A DNA stretch of 64,000 bases from NCBI RefSeq assembly GCF_026210795.1, contig NC_089447.1, positions 2,110,501 to 2,174,500 of the forward strand, in the 5' to 3' direction. The notes under the pieces are model-generated. The model had not been told where the DNA came from and ran no database searches. It saw only the letters and a list, made by a program, of their open reading frames with translations. A program made the position numbers and the translations under genes. This document shows, one piece after another, positions 24,848 through 36,300 of the stretch (positions are counted from its first letter, which is position 1; every line of letters begins with the position of its first letter). This DNA is from Rhizophagus irregularis (taxonomy: Eukaryota; Glomeromycota; Glomeromycetes; Glomerales; Glomeraceae).

Positions 24848-26247
24848 TATTTAGCAAAAATGCCAATCAGTCAATCAGCTACCTGATTGGTGACTAATAT
24901 TTAATAAATACTTTGATAAATATTGTAATATATAAATTAAGATTATATTATGATTATTAGGTTAATCTTTTCTTTATGATCTACAATAAAAAAATAAAAG
25001 AAATATTAAAGAAAACATTTTTAGTTAAATAAAAACAAAAAAAAAATAATAAGTTTCAAAACTGAAACTTAATAACTTAAAAATTTATAAGAAAAAATAA
25101 AATGTTAAATTATTTTGCAATAAAACAAAATATTGCAAAACTTACTTTTATTTAAATATTAGAGTATAAAATTTACAAAAAAAAAAATAATAATTTTAAA
25201 ACTTAAAAAAGGTAAATATAAACTAAATTTTAAAATTATACTTTAAAATAATATATTGTTGTTTTAATTCAAAATTAAAGTTAAAATCTATAAAATAAAT
25301 AAAAAATATTAATGTTTTTATTTAAAAAAACATAAACTTAAAATTTACCTATTATTTAAATATTAGAAAAAACTTGAAAAATGCTTACAAAAAAATAAAA
25401 AATAAAAATATTAGTTAATATTTTTAATTAATATTAAAAAACACTATTTTTATATTTTGAAAATACAGTATTTGCTTCACAAATTTTTAAAAATCCTACA
25501 GTTGGACTCACAATAAGACATCAACTAATTTATAAATGTTTCAAATTGAAGTTTTTTAAAAAATCACGTGATCACAACAATAATGATTTGTGATTGGCTA
25601 AAATTCAAATACGTAAAGTTAATATAAATATACTTATTAATGCAGGCAAAATATTTATTTATTAATCCTTCAATATTTTCAAAAATAAAATTTGAAACAG
25701 CCCGATGTGATTTATATTTTTTTAATGCATAATCAGCCTGCACTTGAGATATAAGAATAAAAAAATTAAGATTAACAATGTATAAAAAATTTTTTGTAAC
25801 TTAAATACAAGTTATTTGTGTAATGATACATATCTTTAATCTGGCCCACATTATAGAATTTTAGAAATTCTGGCCAGAATTATATGTTTCAAATCCTTCC
25901 TTATATTAATAAAGTACTTGAACTTTGGAAGCTAATAACTTTTGATCTAGATATTCAATTGAAATAATCTCAACGTCATTTTATAATTTAGGTTAATAAA
26001 TACCAAATTATCACGATGCGTTACACCCTCTATGTTCCTTATTAATTTTTTCATAAAAAATGCTATTCTGCATGTACGTGAAAAATATAAACGCTTATTT
26101 ATTTGTTTTATTTATAAAGTATTATTAAAACCTACTACGCGTATTATTCTTTTGTGCTGGACCATCCGTTCAAATTTAAAGAAAAATACTATTTGTCATC
26201 TCATTAGTTCTTTATTAATTATAATCATACATTGAATTAAGATATAA

Positions 26248-29088
26248 TTATTTATTTTTCTTTACAAGAACTTGTTGAACTCTGTCAATAGCATCCCGTA
26301 CAAGTTGCATATTGAACAAATTATATTGTAATAACTAAATTTTATGTAATATTAACCAACGTATTAATTAATCATATTATTATTAAAATATTAAAACATT
26401 GTTGTAATTAATAAAAATACCTTTAATTCTTGAGATGGTGTTAATGCCATATTATTAAGTGAGTCTTCTTCAAATGAGATATCAAATTCCATTGTTTGCC
26501 GTTCTTCAGGAAGATTTGACGGAATATGATCAACATGAGTCTGATCTAGTTTATATAATAAATTATTTAAAATTTATAAAATCTATTAAAATTTCTTGTT
26601 TTAATTACTTATAAATTTTACCTTGAAAATTTTTACTTAATTCTTGTATTTTTTTACCACATTCATTAATCCAATTATCACATTTCTCTTTTATTGGAAC
26701 TATATATTCTTTATTCGTTTCACTTATTTGCTTATCATCCCATACTCCAGTCTAAATAAAAATAATATGAATGTAGATAGGAATTAGAGAAAATATAATA
26801 ATATATTATATAGTAAAATAAATTCGAACCAAATTTTTTTCATCTCTCATTAATAGAAAAATATAAAAGTTCAATCCTTGCATAATGAAACCATGTTTTT
26901 CTGAAAATTCTTTTTCATTTACTAATACTGAAGATGATTCAAATCGAAGTATGTGTGGCAAAAAAGTATCGACAATAACTCTGCTGGCAAAAATAGAACT
27001 CTATAAAAATAAAATGTAAATATTTTAAGTTAAAAAAAATCACAATTCTAAATTAGATACTAAATATGTTAAATGTATTAAATATGTTTACTTACCTTAT
27101 CGGCAGATTTTCTTTTATATGCTTTATTTAATCCTTGAGCAATGTTATCCTTTACAATTCCAATAGCAGCACTTTTCATCGTCTCAAATGGACAACTTGT
27201 TAATAATTCCTTCAATAAGAATATTTTAGCATCATCTTTACATAATGTTATTAAGCGTGAAAGTAATTGGAATGCAATGAAACGTAAATATTCGTTAGGT
27301 GAAGTTGAAGCAAAAGTAGTGATAGCTTGATATAAGTGCACTATAGTTGTTCCATCTTTAGATAATTTGGATTCAAGGTTATCTGAAGAAATAGTGTTTT
27401 CTTCATTTCTTTCAGCCAAATATAATAACACCAATAAGGTTTTATCTGCCATTTCAAGTTCATTAACGTCACTTAAAAACAATATCGTTAATATAATTAG
27501 TATCGGTAAACATACAAGCAATGAAATTCTATTTTACCTTGATAGATATTTTGAAGCAATAGAAGTAAGGTTTCTGAATAAATATTCAGAAGATAAAGGA
27601 ATTACAGATTTTTCTGCACTAGAGTCATCCTGTGGCATAAATTGATAATACATGATACTTGCAACATATACCAAAACACCATTCGGCAAAATAGGAAAAT
27701 CTCCGATAGGAAATTTTCTACCCTTTTCACTGCTATCTTGAGTAAAAAAGTAGTATTCAACAATTTGCTGTCATAACCGATAAATACAACAACGTTATAT
27801 TTTATTTACCAGGTGATTTTACAAAATTATTGATGTAATTAACAAGCTGATCTATTGAAATATGAGCTTTTATAGAAGTTTTCTGACAAAAAGAATAATT
27901 TATTAAATTTAGTTATTTATAACATAAAAATTATGAACCCTAATAAATCAACTTACAATTAATTTATCAAGTCTCGCGATATCAATAGCTTGAGTGTCTA
28001 AACTTTGCTTATGTTTCCAAGGAACATTAAATTTTGGATGATACATCTCATAATATGTAGGCGACATAGGAATGTGAGTAGATCGAATAAATTTTTCAAA
28101 AGAAGTAACAACTAAATAATTAGTTAAGTAATATTCTTGATTATACAACTCTTCTGGCATAGAACTAAGTTTAAATTCCTGAAAATAAAGAGAAACATTA
28201 TTAATAACCTTTGAAGTCAATTACATATAAAGTTTAAAATAAAATCGTTAAACCTTTTTCTCAACTTCTATTAACTCTGCTATAATTTCAGTGAATTGTA
28301 TCAAACTATCAACAATAATATTTTTATGTTTATCTTCAAGTTTATCCAAAACTGGCCATATACAGACAATAGCTTTAATTGTCTCCGGAAGAAAATTAAT
28401 CAATTTCTCTCTATCCAATCGATTTAGAACTAAGAATCGTAAGTAAAAACGAAATCATAACACTTAATTATAACTATTAGTTCCTTTACTAAAAAAATAC
28501 AAGATTTTATTCACCTATTTTTAGAATATTGACTAAACTGCTAAATTCCATTACAGAATGATATTGATTCTTCCATTCAAGCCAGCTAAGTCTTTCCATA
28601 ATCATTAGATGTGTCTCTCGAACATTGTTGTGCTGTGCAATGCTTTGTAAAATTTCTTGTGCTAAATTTGGAGTTAATGAAAGAAAAGGTATCATTAAAG
28701 TAAACAATTCCCAAGATATTTGTTTTAAAAGTTTGATCTAAAAAGAAAAAAAAAAATATTAATAATAATATAAATAGTTTGAATAATTATTGAAGTTTTA
28801 CCTTTTTTCCTTCTTCATTTAATGGTAAAATTGAAAACTTTAAGCTATTTAACAGATCAACTTGTTCTTGCTCTGAATAATTTGTAGGCGAGCATAAAAT
28901 TTTTTCCAATGTGGATACAAGCGCGGAATGACACTCAATGTCTGAAGGATCTTGCTCGAGTTTCTTTTACGTAATAAACAACGTTTAGATTATAGCTCTA
29001 AAAAAGTTAATAAAACTAAAAAGAGCACCTCAAGACATTGATTCGTGACTTCTTCAATAGCGCTTTTTGCTTGTTCTAATTTGTTCAT
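26248..29088 (-). CDS. Ybp1/Ybp2 (glomulin-related) family protein
   Basis: Twelve exons on the minus strand: 29088-29029, 28963-28802, 28737-28515, 28429-28254, 28178-27957, 27882-27810, 27736-27538, 27471-27096, 27000-26830, 26751-26622, 26545-26421, 26334-26248. They join to 667 residues, near yeast Ybp1 (674). The protein is all-helical and HEAT-like. Supporting stretches are DKLEDKHKNIIVDSLIQF, EYYLTNYLVVTSFEKF and EYLRFIAFQLLSRLITLC. Family members bind the transcription factor Yap1 in the oxidative-stress response (Ybp1) or act at kinetochores (Ybp2); animal glomulin binds Rbx1. The family call rests on length, helical pattern and these segments. The exact partner cannot be told from sequence. 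It is divergent from KEX1 across about 600 bp. Confidence 0.72.
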
Positions 29089-29690
29089 TTTATTAATTTT
29101 AAGTGATCTTGTTTTTACACAAGATTTTTTTATGACGGATAGAAGGATTTAAATGCGTTGATCCGTTCTTTGTCGTTCGTTTCTTTATCTTAAAATTATT
29201 TTACAAACGATTCGCGATAAGATTAGCACGTATTGCGCGTTGGAAAAAAAACAGTAATGGTCCCGTGACTTAAAAATGATTTATATTTTTTTTTTAAAAT
29301 CCACGTGAACAAGATTACAGAACTTAAAAATGATTTATATATTGAAGCCCGCATTTAAACAATTTGCATACGCTTTATCACGTGTACATGTATAAATAAA
29401 TGTCGATCCTATTCTATATGCACTAACACGTACATTTGAAAGTGTATGCAAATTGTTTGAAATGCCACCAGGCCACCACAGCAATTCTGCTTAAACTGTT
29501 TAAACTAAAAATATATTATGGCACTGGTAATCGGGTAATCCTAATTTGAAAGTAGTTTATATGTACATACTTAATTCATTATAACGCGTAATTAATCATG
29601 TGATCATTTTTGTTCTGGTCAAAGCCACGGCTTCTTTTTACATAACGGATATTTTATGAACTCTTATTTTATTAACATCCTCTTGAAAAG
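29089..29690. promoter_or_regulatory. divergent promoter region, YBP-like / KEX1
   Basis: A 602 bp spacer between two outward-facing starts. It contains a perfect 15 bp inverted pair, AAACAATTTGCATAC at 29357-29371 and its complement at 29444-29458, 72 bp apart. An E-box CACGTG lies between them at 29379-29384. A 19 bp direct repeat, ACTTAAAAATGATTTATAT, occurs at 29268-29286 and 29322-29340. The GC content is visibly higher than in the repeat blocks. No factor is assigned. Confidence 0.55.
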
Positions 29691-32600
29691 ATGAAGTACA
29701 ATCTTAAATCTCTGGTCCTTACAATAGGGCTGGCTATATTTGCGGTTATCAAGGCTTCAGAAACAGCAGAAGTAGAAAATGGTTTGTTATTATAGCAGTT
29801 TTTAATTAGCGCGTTGGTGGTCAATTTTTTGATAAAATAACTTTTAGCTGCGGATTACTTTGTGAGGACACTACCTGGTCTTCCGGACAGTTCATATTTG
29901 AAATCACATGCCGGGTAAGAAAGATTTTTTATTTAGAATGTCTTTCCGATTTGCTTAAACTCACGTATTTTCTCCTCGAATTAGTCACGTTTTAATAGAT
30001 GAACAATCAGAGTCTTATATATTTTTTTGGTTAATGCATAACCTTCATATTGCCGATAATGCTAAATTAGTAAGTTACTTTAGTATATTTAATCATTTCT
30101 TATTAAATATGTATTTGAGAATGAGAATTAAACAAAATTTTTGAATCACAAATTAGATTATTTGGCTCAATGGAGGTATATTTAGATATTTATATTTAAA
30201 GAAAATTGATAAATTCCTCTGAATGACTTTTTTAAAAATTTAATGATGTTATGATTTAATTTAAATAGGCCCCGGTTGGTAAGTCTATCTTTTATACTAT
30301 CATAAACAAACAATAATCCTAAAAATATTGTTACTTTTCTCACACCGTTTTTGCAAACTTAGCTCAAGGTAACAAAAATCATAATTTGACTGTGCCTGTT
30401 ATTTAATATAGTACTAACCAGAATTTATTTTTGTTTAGTATGGATGGTGTATTTCTTGAGACTGGACCTTTTAGGGTTAATAAAGATCAAACATTAAGAC
30501 CTTTTTATGGATCATGGAATGAATATGCTAATGTGTTATATGGTAGATATGAATTAATGAAAATTCTATTTATTTTTTTTTTTATTCATGATATTTAATT
30601 GAGCAAAATTATTTCAAAGTTGATCAGCCTGTAGGCACAGGATTTAGCTTCACGAATCAAGATTTTTATGTGAGAAATGCGACTCAAGTCCCGCAACAAT
30701 TCTTACTTTTTCTTGATAAATTTTTTGAAATTTTTCCAGAATATTCTCAAGACGATGTAAGTTTATTTGGATAGCTGATTAACTATTAGTATTTATATTA
30801 TTGGATGTAATTTATTGAAGACATTTATATTTAGATATATCTGGCAGGAGAGAGTTTTGCTGGGGTATATATACCATACATAGCAGATGGAATTTTGAAA
30901 CGTAACATTGAATCGAATACAAAGGTAATTCGAAATATATGTTTCTGAGAAGGAAAAAAATTTCATGTCAATAAATTAAATTTATCTTTGTTAGTATAAT
31001 TTGCGAGGATTAGTTATCGGCAATGGATGGGTCGATCCTAGTACACAGGTATGTATAAACTAACTGTAATATGTGAACTTTGAGACGCATAAAAGTACAT
31101 TCTTATTAATTTTACAAAATTATATATAGTATCCTTCATACTACGATTTTGCAATTGCTAATAATCTCCTAGATGGTGATTATAAAGTAGGTATTTTTCC
31201 TAACATTTTAATGACGCTATTATTATTCATCATCATTATTATTTTCATTAGAATCTTGCAGAGTTGCAATTGAAAGAATGTAATGAAGCTTTAAAGAAAA
31301 CGGTTGCCATTAAGATCGATGCATGCGAACAAATTCTTAATACAATTTTGGAGAATTCGCGAAAACGGTATTGATACTTTATTTGATCGATTTTTAGTGT
31401 TTTTTTTTTTAAAAAAAAAATTTGTTTATTTATCCTATTATTTATCCTATTATAGTATTGGAAAAGTTGATACATGCATAAATCAATATGATATCCGAGA
31501 TCACTCAGATTCATATCCTTCTTGTGGACTTAAGTGGCCATATGAATTAGATACTGTTTATGATTATTTACGCGTAAGTATTTTCAGACCACATTTATGA
31601 TTTAAAATATTTTTTTTCTTTATTTTTTACTAATAAGTTTCATTTTTATTAGAGACCAGATGTTGTTAAAGATCTTCACGCAACTAAAAAAAAAGAATTA
31701 TGGGTAGAATGTGACAATACAGTTAATGTAAGGTTTAATGGTGATCAAAGCCCACCTTCTATAACTGTATGTATAACTATTTTTTATTTGTGATTAATTT
31801 ATTTGTGATTAATTTATTTGGGAATAATATTACTAATTCAGTTACTACCAACTAATAGTTATTCCCCGAAATTTTGAAACAAATTAAAATATTATTATTT
31901 AGGTGCATATAATTTCTTTATAATCCAAACTTTGAACATATTAATTTACTTGTTTTGGTGTAATTTATTAAAAATAGTGGTGATCAAGATATAATTTGTA
32001 ATTATATGGGAACTGAATCCATGATAAAAAATTTGGAATGGAATGGTTACAAAGGATTTCAGGTAATTGTAATTTAACTCGTTAATTTTTGTAATTCAAT
32101 TAATTTAATTATATTTGTATATTTATATTTATTATTATAGAATAATACAAAGTTACTTTGGTATGTTAATGATACTCTTGCAGGACATATCGTTGCAGAG
32201 AGAAATCTTACATACGTTAAGATATTTAATGCAAGTCATATGGTACCATATGATGTCCCTCTTGCAACAATGGACATGATGTATAGATTTATGGGATTGG
32301 ATCATCATATTGTAAATAAGTTCCCATCAAAGGTTGAATCAGAGGTAAGCTATTCGTATTTATGCCATTTAATTTAATTTAATTTAAAAAAAAACTTTAA
32401 ATTTTTCGTTTGGTAGGAATTCGATGATGATAATAATTCGAACTCTGAACATAAAGATAATAATGAAATTTGGAATCATTATTATGATGCGTAAGTTTTT
32501 TTTTTGCCATTATATTATTTAATATAATTGATTTGTTTTAACTATTTTTCTTGTACAGTGGCACTACTACACTAATAATTGTTATTTTTGGTGTACTTGG

Positions 32601-32899
32601 TTTGGCTGCATTCATATTTCGAGGAAAAATTATGGGAAAAATCAGGAGAAATACTAAGCAAGGAATGAGAGTAAACACCGAAGAAACCAATGAAATGTAA
32701 GTATATTAAGATATTTTATATTATTAATTATTTTTTAATTTGAAATTAATATTCTAAAATACATAATAGGGATAATTTTGGAATTGAAACACAATTATCA
32801 GGTGATTTGGATCATTTTGGTGATAGTGATGCTGATGATGATGATACTCAAAAATTAAATAATCATCAAGAGAAGTATCATGATGAAGAAAAGAGATAA
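29691..32899 (+). CDS. KEX1: Kex1-type serine carboxypeptidase
   Basis: Twenty exons, 29691-29781 to 32770-32899, joining in frame to 580 residues. An N-terminal hydrophobic signal ([15 protein letters not shown]) precedes a carboxypeptidase S10 domain: WLNGGPGCSSMDG, nucleophile GESFAG, aspartate FSGDQD and histidine NASHMVPYD. These supply the Ser-Asp-His triad. One transmembrane segment ([16 protein letters not shown]) sits near the C-terminus, then a cytoplasmic acidic tail (DADDDD). This is the layout of Kex1, the late-Golgi enzyme that removes C-terminal Lys/Arg after Kex2 cleavage. The WLNGGPGCSS motif is spread over exons of 19, 10 and 6 bp (30157-30175, 30269-30278, 30363-30368). Exon 15 (31859-31902) is also short. 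It is tandem with POL1, 436 bp upstream of it. Confidence 0.92.
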
Positions 32900-33281
32900 A
32901 TTAATTAGATGAAGAAAATCGTTATTTATTTTCGTAACTATTAACTATTAATTGTTTACGTATTTAAAAATAATCTAGAACATTTATTACGCAATTTCAT
33001 TTATTACATAATTTACATAATTTTTATTTTTTCAACAAACCCATTTTATTATTAAGATTATAGAAAAATGACTAATTGATACGAAAAAAGTATCTTAGAA
33101 TAGATTAAATAATTTCTATTATTATAATTCTTTTTATAAAAAAAAATTATGGTTTCATAAAATAAATGTGAAATTAAATCGAATAATCGAAATTAAACGT
33201 ATAATTTAGGCCGGAATTAGTAAAATTCTTAGTATAACGGATAATGTTACAATTGTTACATGATGCACGTGGGCTGATAAA

Positions 33282-33287
33282 ACGCGT
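33282..33287 (+). promoter_or_regulatory. candidate MCB box (ACGCGT) upstream of POL1
   Basis: ACGCGT begins 54 bp before the POL1 start codon. In yeasts the MluI cell-cycle box bound by MBF drives G1/S expression of replication genes, POL1 among them. The same hexamer occurs a few other times in the window, so the evidence is its position and target gene, not rarity. Confidence 0.4.
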
Positions 33288-33335
33288 CGTATCATTTTTT
33301 GGCCCTTCAGGTTAACACGTTCTTATAATAAAAAA

Positions 33336-36300
33336 ATGTCCTTGCCAAAGAGACGCGCCGTTGCCAAATCTAATCTTGCTGCCTTACAAACTCTTCGTCG
33401 CTTACGACAAGAAGGAGGTTCTCGTCTTCAAGAGTATGAGGTATAAATATAAATTTATAAATATTCTTGTTATTTACAATATTTTCGCGTAACAGATTCT
33501 TCGTCGATAAAGGTTCAAGAGCCAGAAGTCATTTATGATGAAGTTACGGAAGAAATTTATCAATCTGAAGTCAAGAAAGTGACAGAAATGGTTGTTAACG
33601 ATGATGGAACTCGATATATAACAGAAGAGTTGGATGATTTGGGACAAAAATATGCTGATGAATCCGAGTATGAAGAAGACCCAATAGATGGTGTGTTATT
33701 GAAATATTTTTATTTTATTTGCAGTGTTTACTTATTTTAACGCGCCATTTAAGATATTCGATTATTTATTTACGTTTTTGATAACTTATTGGGTTACAGA
33801 AAAGCGAAAAAGAAAAGGTTCAGAAAATCAAAATGATGCCAAACCAAATACAACTATCAATAATTATTTTTTACGTGCTGCCATTTCAAATAAATTGACA
33901 AAACATAGAAGCGTGCGTATTTTTTTTTTTTTTTTTGATTAATATAAAACTTATCATTATTTTCAACTTAGACGAAATCTACTAAGGAAGAGTCCGAATT
34001 TATGTCTGATCTTTTGCAAAGATTGGATGATGAAGACGAAGATGACGAACAAGAGGAATTTATTCAATCTCTAATTCAAGAGAATAATCAATTGAACGCA
34101 GTCTCAATGGATTATAAACCCATGAATCCTGATGCTGACGGCGAATTTATGTACCAAAGAAATCAAAAAAGAGTAAATGGTGGGCTGCAATCATATACTT
34201 GTGAGAAAAACAAGTTAGACACAATGTCAATGGAATATACACCTTTGAAAAGTAATTTAACTTATCAAGAAAAAGTAGATGATGAACAGGGCCAGTCATT
34301 TAACCATGAGACCAATACCGTCTCAATGGAATATACACCTTTGGACAGTGAAGTTATTTATCAAGAAAAAATAGATGACAAGCAAGGTCAATCATCTATT
34401 CATGAAACCGATAAAATGGACACAGTCTCAATGGAATATATTCCTTTTGACAGCGAATTTACTTATCAAGAAAAAGTAGATGATAAACAGGACCAATCAT
34501 ATATTCATGAAACCAATCAACCAGATACAGCCTCAATGGATCATAATAAACCTTTGAAACTTGATACAAACAGTGAATTTATTTATCAAACGAAAAATGA
34601 TAAAAAATTTGACCAATCATTTATTCAAGAAACAATTCCACCTATTAATGATCAATCACATAATTGTTACAGATTGTTTTGGATAGATGCAGTCGAAAAA
34701 TTTGGAATTGTATATATTATTGGAAAGGTAGATCAATCAGATTATACAAAATGATGAGTTTTTTATATAACATTTAAATTCATTATATAGGTATTCAACA
34801 ACGAAAGTAAAACGTACATAAGTTGCTGCGCCACTGTCAAAAACATTCATAGAAATGTTTTCATATTACCAAGACAAAGAAAACTTGACGGTAATCAATA
34901 TATTTCTTCAAATATTTTATAAGTGGGATGAATTATTATTAATCGATTTTCTTTTGCTTTGTATAAATTTACAGAACACGATAATGAAACTGAAATTGAT
35001 GTAACAATGGAAGATGTTAGTAGTGAAGTGAATGATATCTTTAAAAAAAAATTCAGAGATTTTCAAGTTTTTACAAAGCCAGTGAATCGTAAATATGGGT
35101 TCGAATTACCAGACATTCCTACTGAAGCACAATATTTGAAAGTAACATATCCATTTACACGTATGCTCTTTTAATTCATATGAAGTTTTTTGATTCAAAT
35201 TTGCAATCCTATTTATTAATCCTACGTTATTACTGTTAATTAATAGAGGATTCTTTACCTAGAAATTTGAGTGGAAAAACTTTTACTCGCGCTTTTGGTA
35301 CAAATACTTCTGCGCTTGAATTATTCATATTGAAACGCAAAATTAAAGGACCATGTTGGCTGGAAATCAAAGATGCTATTGTGGAAACATCTAGAGTGAG
35401 TTTTTACCATCAAAATTCAAGTAATTACACAACTAAAGTGTTTTGGCAGTAATATATATACTTTGTATGTTTAGATTTCTTGGTGCAAACTTGAGCTTGT
35501 TGTCGACGATCCTAAAAAAATTAGCATTTTGAAAGAATCAAATTTTTCTGAACCGATTAAATCACCTTCATTAACAACCATGTCGTTGAGTTTAAGAACT
35601 ATAATGAATCATAAAAAGCAAGTTAACGAAATAGCTGCTTTTAGTGTTCGTTTTTATCCAAAAGGTTTAGAAGTTTTTATTGTTTAATATTCATTAAATG
35701 TTTGGCTTGTCCTTCGTTAAAGCTTAATTGATAAATTATTTGATGTAGTGCCATTGGATGAAGCAGTTACACCGGAAAAATTACAATATCCTGTACAATA
35801 TTCTGCAATTCGCCAACTGAATGATAAACCATGGTGGACTCATGGATTTGAAGAACTTGTAGAGAAAGAAAGAAAAAAAGGACTTCATCTAAATTTGGAA
35901 GCGAATGAATATTCGTTAATCAACTATCTATTAGGTTAGTAACTTTACTTTTATATGATAATGATTTTATTCCTTGCATTTATATATAATTTTTCGGAAT
36001 TTAATAGCACTCATCAAGCAGTATGATCCTGATGTTTTTATCGGACACAATTTCATCGGATTTGATCTTGACGTCTTGTTACATCGTTTAAAAGAATTAA
36101 AGATTAAGGATTGGTCCTGTCTTGGAAGGTTACGAAGAGTTGTGTAAGTAGAGTTCTTTATTAAGAAAACCTTGAACATCCTAAAAGAAATTAATTTAAT
36201 GTAATATTATTTATAGATGGCCAAAATCACAAAGTGGGTCTACTGCGAATGAGTCATCCTTCGTGGAAAAGTCAATTGTAAATGGTCGATTGATTTGCGA

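Larger units (their letters stand above)
21841..26247. other. gene-free AT-rich block with nested repeats
   Basis: No coding exon is recognised. The stretch 21841-23400 is nearly pure A/T with no structure I can name. From 23.4 to 24.9 kb there is a cluster of inverted and tandem repeats (listed separately). 24.9-26.2 kb is again AT-rich, with a perfect 16 bp palindrome AATTCTGGCCAGAATT at 25866-25881. A 67-residue frame at 26032-26235 is hydrophobic low complexity and is not called. Confidence 0.65.

Noticed and set aside
26032..26235. 67-residue frame downstream of the YBP-like gene
   Set aside because: Low-complexity hydrophobic and basic residues in an AT-rich spacer; no partner exons.
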